DNA of 14,751 nt. Origin: SZUA-229 sp041589455. GTDB lineage: Bacteria > Pseudomonadota > Gammaproteobacteria > SZUA-229. The DNA lies in contig JBFHVQ010000072.1 of the NCBI GenBank assembly GCA_041589455.1, positions 1-14,751 on the forward strand, read 5' to 3'. A program made the position numbers and the translations under genes. This document shows, piece by piece, positions 1 through 7,493 of the stretch (the first letter of the stretch is position 1; the number at the start of each line of letters is the position of its first letter). The notes beneath the pieces are model-generated. The model ran no database searches, was not told where the DNA came from, and was given only the letters and a program-made list of their open reading frames with translations.

Positions 1-424
1 AGTAAAGATAGGCTTGCGAATATTAGACTATACGCGACTGTTTTAACTGAAGTAAATAATTCCATTAGGCTCTCCCTATAATTCCTTAACTTGAGTATTT
101 TTTAAAAAGTAGAAACATCTATTCTTAATATACTTAACTTCAAGAATTAGATATTTACTAGGATATACTAATATATGCTATCACTAAAGTGAATTGACTT
201 AGATTAAAGTAAAATCAGAGTAAGAATATAAATAAGTCTACATTGATAGTTGTTTTGTCACGAAACTGCATTAAGGCTTACTCTGGAAAGACTTCAAAGA
301 TCAAAAAAAACTCCTTAACAGCTCTTTCTGTCTAGTCGTTGCAGTTACAAAACATTATAACGAACGTCCGTTTTGTGGCGTTGCGTGACTTTTGTTACAC
401 ATGATCCTAAAGTCCGCTTTGTGG
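1..424. other. Non-coding AT-rich stretch left of the IS element
   Basis: I see no supportable gene here on either strand: no long open frame with a ribosome binding site, and no tRNA-like fold. The stretch is strongly AT-rich. The only structure noted is a 14-15 bp imperfect direct repeat (GTCCGTTTTGTGGCG near 366-380 and GTCCGCTTTGTGGTG near 412-426). Its second copy abuts the left end of the insertion sequence. Function unknown. Confidence 0.5.
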
Positions 425-451
425 TGCGGATTCAAACGGTCAACGCAACAC
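425..451 (+). repeat. Left terminal inverted repeat of the IS30-family element
   Basis: Starts TGCGGATTCAA and ends GCAACAC. It matches the reverse complement of 1633-1659 with three mismatches, at the 12th, 18th and 20th positions. The outer 11 bases and the inner 7 bases are identical in both ends. The repeat ends 26 bp before the first possible start codon of the transposase. Confidence 0.88.
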
Positions 452-455
452 CTAT

Positions 456-476
456 TCTCTAAGTATAGAGAGGAGG
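456..476 (+). promoter_or_regulatory. Hairpin touching the transposase ribosome binding site
   Basis: TCTCTA (456-461), a 4-base loop AGTA, and TAGAGA (466-471) form a 6-bp stem. The stem runs into the Shine-Dalgarno sequence AGGAGG (471-476). That Shine-Dalgarno touches the ATG at 477 directly but lies 9 bases before the ATG at 486, which is why 486 is preferred as the start. The stem could restrain ribosome access in read-through transcripts. Known insertion sequences such as IS10 use such inhibition; its action here is inferred. Confidence 0.5.
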
Positions 477-485
477 ATGTTGAAA

Positions 486-1652
486 ATGAATTATCGTAAA
501 AGACGACATTACACCGAAGAAGAAAAATCCCTGATGTGGGATCGCTGGCAGCAAGGTGAAACACTTGGCTCCATCTCAAAACTCTTTGGTTTAACTCAAT
601 CTCACTCATCAGTTGAGCGTATAATCAGAGAAACAGGTGGTATCAGACCGCATACACGTCGCCGCTCCCCTAAATGTCTTTCATTATCAGAACGTGAGGA
701 GATTTCTCGTGGTATCGCCATAGGCCAATCGCTTAGAGCCATTGCAGCTAACCTCCAGCGATCTCCTTCAACCATCAGTCGTGAAATTAATCGCAATGGT
801 GGATTAAATAAATATCGGGCTAATCAGGCTGATTTAGCCGCCTGGGATCGTGCTCATCGTCCCAAAACCTGTAAACTGGTAGAGAACAAATCGCTAGCGC
901 GAATTGTTGCAAACAAGCTACAGTTGGAGTGGTCTCCAGAGCAGATTTCTGGATGGCTTAAACAAACTTACTCGAATAACGAGAACGACCAAGTGTCACA
1001 CGAGACGATCTATCGCAGTCTTTACATTCAGGCCCGTGGTGCCTTAAAAAAGGAGCTGTTACAGCATTTAAGACGAACACGTGTTATGCGTCGCTCTCGG
1101 CATCACACCCAGAAGACCCCAGATCATGGGCAAATCACGGATGCCATTACAATCAGTGAACGTCCTGCATCCGTCGAGGATCGCGCTGTTCCGGGTCATT
1201 GGGAAGGTGATTTAATAATAGGAAGCAAAAACAGCCAGATTGCAACATTAGTAGAACGAAATACTCGCTATGTTTTACTCGCCAAAGTTAATAGCAAAGA
1301 CAGCAAAACGGTTGTTGATGCCTTAATTAAGCAAGCCCATAAACTACCACGTGAATTATATAAATCACTGACATGGGATCGTGGTTCAGAAATGGCAGAA
1401 CACAAACGGTTTACCCTGGCGACTGATATCGATGTTTATTTTTGTGATCCAAGCAGTCCATGGCAACGAGGATCAAATGAAAACACTAATCGCTTACTCA
1501 GGCAGTATTTTCCAAAAGGAACAGATTTATCAGAACATTCACAAGCAAAATTAAATGCAGTAGCAAGAAGATTAAACGAGCGTCCAAGAAAGACGCTAAA
1601 CTATGAGACACCCGCACAACGTTTTAATCAATGTGTTGCATCGACCGGTTGA
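486..1652 (+). CDS. IS30-family DDE transposase
   Basis: Cuts and joins the ends of the surrounding insertion sequence. The 388-residue product has N-terminal helix-turn-helix regions for end recognition (roughly residues 8-55 and 65-105, the second containing LQRSPSTISREINRNGG). An RNase H-like catalytic core follows, with IS30 signatures: GHWEGDLIIG (catalytic Asp about 242), LTWDRGSEM (Asp about 298) and SSPWQRGSNENTNRLLRQYF (Glu about 332). The second Asp and the Glu are separated by 33 residues, the usual DD(33)E spacing. An ATG three codons upstream (477) is in frame, but it abuts the AGGAGG and has no room for initiation, so I chose 486. The length is normal for the family and no lesion is seen. 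It is unrelated to the phosphate genes downstream. Confidence 0.93.
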   Translation: MNYRKRRHYTEEEKSLMWDRWQQGETLGSISKLFGLTQSHSSVERIIRETGGIRPHTRRRSPKCLSLSEREEISRGIAIGQSLRAIAANLQRSPSTISREINRNGGLNKYRANQADLAAWDRAHRPKTCKLVENKSLARIVANKLQLEWSPEQISGWLKQTYSNNENDQVSHETIYRSLYIQARGALKKELLQHLRRTRVMRRSRHHTQKTPDHGQITDAITISERPASVEDRAVPGHWEGDLIIGSKNSQIATLVERNTRYVLLAKVNSKDSKTVVDALIKQAHKLPRELYKSLTWDRGSEMAEHKRFTLATDIDVYFCDPSSPWQRGSNENTNRLLRQYFPKGTDLSEHSQAKLNAVARRLNERPRKTLNYETPAQRFNQCVASTG

Positions 1653-1659
1653 ATCCGCA
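1633..1659 (-). repeat. Right terminal inverted repeat of the IS30-family element
   Basis: Read on the - strand it starts TGCGGATTCAA and ends GCAACAC, pairing with 425-451. It overlaps the last codons and the stop of the transposase, so the protein C-terminus is encoded by the IS end itself. Confidence 0.88.
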
Positions 1660-1817
1660 GGTGATAGGGAACAATTCGACAGTTACCCCATATATAACGG
1701 ACATTAGTTGATTTTGCCAACTTATGAGTCCCTGCGCAAAAATTTGTTGGTGATACGAAATCCCATTTAGGTTTGATGCAAAAGAGAGTTGTTTAACAAT
1801 AATGAGCCCGGTTTTTT

Positions 1818-1853
1818 ATTTGCGTATATTTGCGAATTTAGCGTCCATTTGCG
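1818..1853 (+). repeat. ATTTGCG short direct repeats phased near 10 bp
   Basis: ATTTGCG occurs exactly at 1818-1824, 1828-1834 and 1847-1853, with a variant ATTTAGCG at 1836-1843. The GCG cores are 9-10 bp apart, so all lie on about the same helix face. This looks like an operator-type array, but I know of no regulator with this site, and it lies about 220 bp upstream of pstC. Chance in AT-rich DNA is the main alternative. Confidence 0.4.
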
Positions 1854-1999
1854 TTAACATATGAGTTTATTTTTTCATTATTATCGCTAAAAATCGTAGT
1901 CTAAATGATGTTAGTTTAAGTTATGTTTTTTCTAGAATTAAGCTGTAACTTACTGAATAATAGTTTATTAATGAGAAAACCTGATGACTTCGTTTAATA

Positions 2000-2065
2000 C
2001 AGTCATGCAAATGACACAAATTTGTCATATTCTGTAACATTCTTGTAATAAACCAAAAGTAGACT
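2000..2065 (+). promoter_or_regulatory. Pho box array and promoter of the pst-pho operon
   Basis: Five copies of a 7-bp half-site resembling the PhoB consensus CTGTCAT occur in the same direction: CAGTCAT (2000-2006), ATGACAC (2011-2017), TTGTCAT (2022-2028), CTGTAAC (2032-2038) and TTGTAAT (2043-2049). Spacings are 11, 11, 10 and 11 bp, the classical PhoB spacing. Two -10 candidates exist. TGTAAT (2044-2049) has a TTGTCA 16 bp upstream. TAGACT (2060-2065) lies 10 bp after the last half-site, the spacing of E. coli phoA. ATGACA and TGTCAT at 2011-2028 also form an inverted repeat. PhoB-P activation under phosphate limitation is inferred from these sites and the genes they precede. Confidence 0.72.
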
Positions 2066-2071
2066 TCCTGC

Positions 2072-4273
2072 ATGAATACTAAGATGCAGCAAACTCGTTA
2101 CGGGCAAAGAGCACTTAAAGACCAGCTGGCACGCTATTTTGTGTCGATTGGCGGAATAAGTGTGATTATTGCCATTCTCCTGATCTTCTTTTATCTATTG
2201 TCTGTGGTTATCCCCATGTTTGAGTCGGCTGAAGTGACAGCTGATAAAAAGTTTGCGGCGCCTGGAAATGGTACGAGCCTTCATCTGGGCATCGAAGAGC
2301 AGGGAACCATGGCGGTACGCTTTACCGATCAGGGTCAGGTGGTGTTTTTCGATACGCAGAACGCCGAGGTGGTTTTAAGTGAGCAATTACCGCTTAGAAG
2401 CGGTATTGCCAGTATTGCCACCAATCTCGACAGAGTTGCGATTGGTTATAATGATGGTCATGTACTGGTGGTTAAATATAAATTTGATACCAGCTACCCG
2501 GATAATGTAAGAACACTAACACCGGTTTTAGAATATCCACTGGGTGAAGAGCCATTATTGCTGGACGAGGATCAGCTTGCACTCAAGCAGTTAGAGATGC
2601 ACATCAATGAAGAAAGTGCCGGCTTTGCTGCTGTTACCGATGATCGTCGTTTAGTTTTTACCCGTTATATTCGTGAAGAGTCATTCATCACTGAAGAAAT
2701 TACCACTGAGCTTGAGAGTCGTGCGACGGTGGCCATTGGTGATGATAGTCGATCTATCGCGCTGACACCTGATCTTAAACATCTGTATTTAGCCAGAAGC
2801 AATGGCCTGCTACTGGAATACCAGATGGATGAAGACGGCTTCCTGGATAAACCTGATGAGTTTACTTTTCCTCATGAAATAAACCGCCTGAAATTATTAC
2901 TGGGTGGTGTATCGGTACTGGTTGCACTGGATAACGGTGAAGTACAACAGTGGATGCAGGTAAGGGGTGAGGATGATGTTAAACACCTTACCTTCATCAG
3001 AAACTTCACGGAAAACAAGCAACCGGTGACTGCCATTGCTACCGAGCAGCGTCGTAAAGGCTTTGCGGTTTCGGACAACAGTGGTGGTATCAGTATTTAT
3101 TACTCGACATCACAACGTACACTGGCCTTCATTGATGATATTCAGTCAGCCATTAGCCAGATGGCCTGGTCTGCACGTGCTCAGCACCTGCTGGTAGCGG
3201 ATGATAAGGATACGCTTCACCTGTACAAGGTACATAATGAGTACCCTGAGGTTTCCTGGGATGTGCTCTGGGGTAAGGTCTGGTATGAAGGCTATGATGA
3301 GCCTGATTATATCTGGCAGTCTTCCGCATCAAATAATGATTTTGAGCCTAAGCTCAGCCTGATGCCGCTTTCCTTCGGTACGATTAAAGCGGCATTCTAT
3401 GCCATGATCTTCGCCGTGCCCATTGCGATTCTTGGTGCGATGTTTACCGCACAGTTTATGGCGCCGAAAATGCGTCAGACGGTTAAGCCTTCAATTGAAA
3501 TTATGGAAGCCTTGCCGACGGTCATTCTGGGCTTCCTGGCAGGTCTCTGGTTAGCCCCGTTTGTTGAAAGTCATCTGGCGGGTGTCTTTACCATTATGCT
3601 ATTGCTGCCCGTGTCATTTATTTTCTGTGCCTATATCTGGGGGCTGGTACCCAATAAATCCATTTATGAAGGCTGGGAAGCACTGTTACTTATTCCAGTG
3701 GTTATATTTGTGATGTGGCTATCAGTATCCCTCACGGGACCCATTGAAAACCTGTTCTTCGGTGGTGACCTGCGTGGTTATCTCAGTAATGAGTGGGGCA
3801 TGTCTTACGATCAGCGTAACTCTCTGGTTGTCGGTATTATTATGGGCTTTGCGGTTATACCGACCATTTTCTCGATTGCTGAAGATGCTTTATTTAGTGT
3901 GCCTCAGCATCTGGTTCGTGGCTCATTAGCCTTAGGTGCAACACGCTGGCAAACCATGATGTTTGTTATTTTACCAGCGGCGAGTCCGGGTATTTTCTCT
4001 GCGGTTATGATGGGCTTTGGTCGTGCCGTCGGTGAAACCATGATTGTATTAATGGCAACGGGTAACACACCGCTTATGGATATGAGTATCTTCCAGGGCA
4101 TGCGTACACTGGCGGCAAATATTGCGGTAGAAGTACCTGAAGCCGAGGTGGCGAGTACCCATTATCGCGTGTTGTTCCTGGCTGCACTTATTTTATTCTT
4201 ATTTACGTTTGTCTTTAACACTTTGGCCGAATCGATTCGTCATCGACTTCGCAAAAGGTATAGTGGGTTATGA
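2072..4273 (+). CDS. pstC: Phosphate ABC transporter permease PstC, long form
   Basis: One of two inner-membrane permease subunits of the high-affinity phosphate importer PstSCAB. TM1 spans about residues 23-49. A hydrophilic region of about 385 residues follows, then the transport core with several TM segments (about 435-730). The core holds the EAA loop (SLALGATRWQTMMF, near 616-630), which docks on PstB, and the family motif GRAVGETMIVLMATGN. At 733 aa it is far longer than E. coli PstC (about 320). The extra region contains WD40-like strand repeats such as SIALTPDLKHLYLARSNG and HLLVADDKDTLHLYKVH, suggesting a beta-propeller. With TM1 oriented N-in, it would be periplasmic. Long PstC forms are known in gammaproteobacteria. 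No Shine-Dalgarno precedes the ATG at 2072 or the next ATG at 2084; I keep 2072. The 3' end overlaps pstA by 4 bp (ATGA). Confidence 0.93.
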   Translation: MNTKMQQTRYGQRALKDQLARYFVSIGGISVIIAILLIFFYLLSVVIPMFESAEVTADKKFAAPGNGTSLHLGIEEQGTMAVRFTDQGQVVFFDTQNAEVVLSEQLPLRSGIASIATNLDRVAIGYNDGHVLVVKYKFDTSYPDNVRTLTPVLEYPLGEEPLLLDEDQLALKQLEMHINEESAGFAAVTDDRRLVFTRYIREESFITEEITTELESRATVAIGDDSRSIALTPDLKHLYLARSNGLLLEYQMDEDGFLDKPDEFTFPHEINRLKLLLGGVSVLVALDNGEVQQWMQVRGEDDVKHLTFIRNFTENKQPVTAIATEQRRKGFAVSDNSGGISIYYSTSQRTLAFIDDIQSAISQMAWSARAQHLLVADDKDTLHLYKVHNEYPEVSWDVLWGKVWYEGYDEPDYIWQSSASNNDFEPKLSLMPLSFGTIKAAFYAMIFAVPIAILGAMFTAQFMAPKMRQTVKPSIEIMEALPTVILGFLAGLWLAPFVESHLAGVFTIMLLLPVSFIFCAYIWGLVPNKSIYEGWEALLLIPVVIFVMWLSVSLTGPIENLFFGGDLRGYLSNEWGMSYDQRNSLVVGIIMGFAVIPTIFSIAEDALFSVPQHLVRGSLALGATRWQTMMFVILPAASPGIFSAVMMGFGRAVGETMIVLMATGNTPLMDMSIFQGMRTLAANIAVEVPEAEVASTHYRVLFLAALILFLFTFVFNTLAESIRHRLRKRYSGL

Positions 4274-5910
4274 TTCGTCAGTGGTTTAAAAGTGGTACAC
4301 CCTTTATATGGCTAAATGCTGGTGCAATTAGTATCGCAATGGTTGCTGTATTTGGTTTGTTATTGCTGATTATGGTGCGTGGTATGAGCCATTTCTGGCC
4401 AGCCAACGTCGCTTCTATGCAATTTGAAAGTGATCAGGGCAATTATGCTGTGATTGCAGAAATCATAGAAGCAGAAACCGTTAAGGCGAATACCATACCG
4501 GATATGCAGGATGTAGAAGGCGATGTAACCCGTTATCTGGTTAAAACCGGTAATCGTGATTATCTTGGCAGTGACTTTAAATGGATATTTGAAAAAGGCT
4601 TAAGCGGAATTGATCACCCAGAAGAAATTATTGTTCTTGAGCGTATAGAGTGGGGTAATTTTTATGGTTACCTTAATAGCGTCTATGAAAATTCTGAGCA
4701 GGTCGCTAATGGCGATAATGCATGGGAAAGTTTTCAGCAGCGCTTAAACCGCGTGATAGAAATTCGCGAGAAAATTCTTCACCTGGAACAGAAAGAAATC
4801 GGCTCTATTAACTACAAGCTGGAGCGCTTGCGTCTTAAAGAACGCAGCCTGATACTGGACGAAAAGTTAACTGATGCTGCCAAACAGAAAATTGAAACAC
4901 AGCGTGCAGAGCTTAACGATAAATATGCCATATTGCTTGAACAGACAGAAGTACTTTATAAGGATATAAACCGTGACTCTATTCGCGCCACCATTATGGA
5001 TGGTCGTGAAGTCAGTATTCCGCTGGAAAAAATCGTTAAAGCCTGGAAGCCAAATAAACTGGGTAGCTTTGATAAGCTGATCTTTTACTTTGGTGCCTTA
5101 TCGGATTTTATTACTGAAGATCCAAGAGAAGCGAATACCGAAGGTGGTATTTTCCCTGCCATCTTTGGTACGGTCATGATGGTGCTTCTGATGTCGGTGA
5201 TGGTTACACCTTTTGGTGTTATTGCGGCGGTTTACTTACGTGAATATGCAAAGCAGGGCGCTTTAATTCGGGTTATTCGAATCGCTGTGAATAATCTGGC
5301 GGGTGTACCTTCCATTGTATATGGTGTATTCGGTCTTGGTTTCTTCGTTTACTTCCTGGGTGGCAATATTGATCAGCTGTTCTACCCAGAAGCTTCACCA
5401 GCACCGACATTCGGTACACCGGGTCTGCTCTGGTCATCATTGACGCTTGCACTGCTTACGCTGCCGGTGGTTATTGTGGCAACAGAAGAAGGCCTGTCGC
5501 GTATTCCAAGAGCCTTACGTGAAGGTAGCCTGGCACTGGGAGCAACGAAAATTGAAACACTGTGGCGTGTGGTTTTACCCATGGCAAGCCCGGCTATTAT
5601 GACCGGCCTGATTCTGGCGGTAGCTCGTGCTGCGGGTGAAGTGGCACCATTGATGCTGGTAGGTGTGGTCAAGCTGGCACCCAGTTTACCACTGGATGGC
5701 AATATGCCATTCCTGCACCTTGATCGAAAATTTATGCATCTGGGTTTCCATATATATGATGTAGGTTTCCAGAGCCCCAATGTGGAAGCAGCGCGACCAC
5801 TGGTATATGCCACAGCATTTCTGCTGGTTGTTGTAATTGTTGCGCTGAATCTGAGTGCAATCAGCTTACGAAACCGATTACGTGAAAAATATCGTGCGCT
5901 GGATGGTTAA
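4270..5910 (+). CDS. pstA: Phosphate ABC transporter permease PstA, long form
   Basis: Second permease of the Pst phosphate importer, pairing with PstC in the inner membrane. TM1 lies at about residues 12-36. A hydrophilic insert (about 38-285) follows, and its stretch around 169-232 is rich in Lys, Glu, Leu and Gln with heptad-like spacing, probably a coiled coil. The permease core runs from about 290 to the end. It contains the EAA loop SLALGATKIETLWRVVLPMA near 418 and the PstA motif RAAGEVAPLMLVG. At 546 aa it is much longer than E. coli PstA (about 296). The extension resembles the DUF3333-type N-terminus that I recall for long PstA proteins. The start overlaps the pstC stop by 4 bp, with an AAAGG at 4254-4258, so translational coupling is likely. 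pstB follows after 27 bp. Confidence 0.93.
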   Translation: MIRQWFKSGTPFIWLNAGAISIAMVAVFGLLLLIMVRGMSHFWPANVASMQFESDQGNYAVIAEIIEAETVKANTIPDMQDVEGDVTRYLVKTGNRDYLGSDFKWIFEKGLSGIDHPEEIIVLERIEWGNFYGYLNSVYENSEQVANGDNAWESFQQRLNRVIEIREKILHLEQKEIGSINYKLERLRLKERSLILDEKLTDAAKQKIETQRAELNDKYAILLEQTEVLYKDINRDSIRATIMDGREVSIPLEKIVKAWKPNKLGSFDKLIFYFGALSDFITEDPREANTEGGIFPAIFGTVMMVLLMSVMVTPFGVIAAVYLREYAKQGALIRVIRIAVNNLAGVPSIVYGVFGLGFFVYFLGGNIDQLFYPEASPAPTFGTPGLLWSSLTLALLTLPVVIVATEEGLSRIPRALREGSLALGATKIETLWRVVLPMASPAIMTGLILAVARAAGEVAPLMLVGVVKLAPSLPLDGNMPFLHLDRKFMHLGFHIYDVGFQSPNVEAARPLVYATAFLLVVVIVALNLSAISLRNRLREKYRALDG

Positions 5911-5937
5911 TTCCACGCAAGTTTAGGATACAGAATT

Positions 5938-6759
5938 ATGAGTGAATCAATGACAGCAACTATCGATACTTCAGTTATTTCGACGGATATAAAATCTGAA
6001 GATACTGAAATCTGTCTGAATGTAAAAGATCTGAGTCTTTATTATGGTGAGGCTCAGGCATTACATGATGTCAGCTTTGATATGAAAAAGAATCACGTAA
6101 CGGCATTTATTGGTCCCAGTGGCTGTGGTAAGTCTACACTGTTACGTTGCTTTAATCGTATGAATGACCTGATTGATAATGTTCGTGTTGATGGTGAAAT
6201 TATTCTTGATGGTCAAAATATATTCGATCCTTCGGTTGATGTAACACAACTGCGTCAACGAGTAGGTATGGTGTTCCAGAAGCCAAACCCATTTCCGATG
6301 AGTATTTTTGAAAATGTTGCCTACGGTTTGCGTTTGCAGGGTATTAACAAGCGTCGCGTACTCGAAGAAAAAGTGGAATGGGCACTCAAAGGTGCAGCCT
6401 TATGGGATGAGGTTAAAGATCGTCTCAATGAAAGTGCATTAGGCATGTCAGGTGGTCAGCAGCAGCGTCTGGTTATAGCTCGCGCAATAGCGATAGAGCC
6501 TGAAATTTTGTTACTGGATGAACCGGCTTCAGCATTGGATCCCATCTCTACGCTCAAAATTGAAGAGCTAATTTATGAGCTTAAATCACAGTACACTATA
6601 TTGATAGTTACCCATAACATGCAGCAGGCTGCACGTGTTTCTGATGAAACAGCGTTTATGTATATGGGTAACATGGTTGAATTTGGAGATACCAATACTA
6701 TCTTTACCAACCCATCGAAAAAACAAACAGAAGATTATATTACTGGCCGTTATGGTTAG
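5938..6759 (+). CDS. pstB: Phosphate ABC transporter ATPase PstB
   Basis: Cytoplasmic ATPase that drives phosphate import through PstC/PstA. All ABC motifs are intact in the 273-residue product: Walker A GPSGCGKST (59-67), Q-loop Gln114 in MVFQKPNPFPMS, signature MSGGQQQR (170-177), Walker B LLLDEP (191-196) and switch His226 in THNM. The phrase VFQKPNPFPMSIFENVAYGLR is specific to PstB among ABC ATPases. The N-terminal 25 residues are a variable tail. An AGGA at 5925-5928 lies 9 bases before the ATG and supports this start. The gene is followed 20 bp later by phoU, the usual neighbour. PstB also takes part in phosphate signalling by conveying transporter state to PhoU and PhoR. Confidence 0.96.
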   Translation: MSESMTATIDTSVISTDIKSEDTEICLNVKDLSLYYGEAQALHDVSFDMKKNHVTAFIGPSGCGKSTLLRCFNRMNDLIDNVRVDGEIILDGQNIFDPSVDVTQLRQRVGMVFQKPNPFPMSIFENVAYGLRLQGINKRRVLEEKVEWALKGAALWDEVKDRLNESALGMSGGQQQRLVIARAIAIEPEILLLDEPASALDPISTLKIEELIYELKSQYTILIVTHNMQQAARVSDETAFMYMGNMVEFGDTNTIFTNPSKKQTEDYITGRYG

Positions 6760-6779
6760 ACTTTATTCGAGGCACATTT

Positions 6780-7493
6780 ATGGAAACAGGTAATACAAGT
6801 CAGCATATTTCGCATCGTTTTGATGAGGAGATGGAAAATCTTAGAAATCAGGTTTTGAAGATGGGTGGCCTGGTTGAGCAGCAAATTGCCAGTGCAATTG
6901 ATGTGATGCAGGATACCAATGCAACCGATGCTGAAAAAGTTATTCTTAAGGACCACAAAGTTAATGCGCTCGAAGTAAATATTGACGAAGAGTGCACTCG
7001 CATTCTAGCTAAACGCCAGCCTGCTGCATCTGATCTACGTATGGTTGTAGCAGTTATCAAAACCATCACCGACCTTGAACGTATTGGTGATGAAGCTGAG
7101 AAAATTGCACATCTGGCATTACATATGTCTGAAGGTGATGGAAATTTCAGTAATCGTTACGCAGGTATCAAGCACCTGGGTGATCATGTCAGAAAGATGG
7201 TTCATGATGTACTGGATGCGTATGCAAGACTGGATGTTGATGCAGCTATAAAAGTTGTACGTGACGATGAAGCGGCTGATAAAGAATATCAAAACCTGAT
7301 TCGTCTGCTGATGACCTTTATGATGGAAGACCCAAGAAGCATTTCAGAAGTACTCGATGTGCTATGGGCTGCCCGTGCACTTGAGCGAATTGGCGATCAT
7401 GCTAAAAATATCGGTGAGTATGTTATCTACCTTGTTAAAGGTAAAAATATTCGTCATGTTGACATAGATGAAGTAGAAAAGACTATTTTGTAA
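6780..7493 (+). CDS. phoU: Phosphate signalling protein PhoU
   Basis: Negative regulator of the Pho response. It links the Pst transporter to the kinase PhoR, so that PhoR is inhibited when phosphate is plentiful. The 237-residue, all-helical protein has the expected two PhoU repeats, each with the metal-binding signature: DLERIGDEAEKIA (98-110) and ALERIGDHAKNIGEY (200-214). N-terminal HISHRFDEEMENLRNQVLKMGG is also typical. GAGG at 6769-6772 lies 7 bases before the ATG. The stop and the phoB start overlap by one base (TAATG), so phoU and phoB are probably translationally coupled. Length is normal and no unusual substitution is seen. Confidence 0.96.
   Translation: METGNTSQHISHRFDEEMENLRNQVLKMGGLVEQQIASAIDVMQDTNATDAEKVILKDHKVNALEVNIDEECTRILAKRQPAASDLRMVVAVIKTITDLERIGDEAEKIAHLALHMSEGDGNFSNRYAGIKHLGDHVRKMVHDVLDAYARLDVDAAIKVVRDDEAADKEYQNLIRLLMTFMMEDPRSISEVLDVLWAARALERIGDHAKNIGEYVIYLVKGKNIRHVDIDEVEKTIL

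Larger units (their letters stand above)
425..1659 (+). mobile_element. IS30-family insertion sequence, apparently intact
   Basis: A 1235-bp element bounded by 27-bp imperfect terminal inverted repeats (24 of 27 positions match) and carrying one full-length IS30-type DDE transposase. The left end contains the run GGTCAACGCAACA, which I recall as typical of IS30 ends. With these ends the flanks are GG at 423-424 and GG at 1660-1661, a 2-bp candidate target duplication, in line with the 2-3 bp duplications of this family. The transposase stop codon (1650-1652) lies inside the right repeat. No frameshift or internal stop is present, so the element may be active or recently inserted. It sits in intergenic DNA about 410 bp upstream of pstC and breaks no gene I can recognise. 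Confidence 0.88.
1660..2071. other. Intergenic region upstream of pstC
   Basis: This 412-bp stretch holds no gene I can support. It is AT-rich. Its 3' end carries the PhoB-type half-site array described separately. A second cluster of short repeats (ATTTGCG at 1818-1824, 1828-1834 and 1847-1853, plus the variant ATTTAGCG at 1836-1843) repeats at about one helical turn. No convincing terminator was seen between the insertion sequence and the pst promoter, so transcription from the IS could in principle enter the operon. Confidence 0.5.

Noticed and set aside
477..485. ATG at 477 as the transposase start
   Set aside because: The Shine-Dalgarno AGGAGG abuts it with no spacer, whereas the ATG at 486 has a 9-base spacing.
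5382..5813. Open frame of 143 codons on the - strand inside pstA
   Set aside because: It lies entirely antisense to the conserved permease core of pstA and its translation resembles no family I know; a composition shadow.
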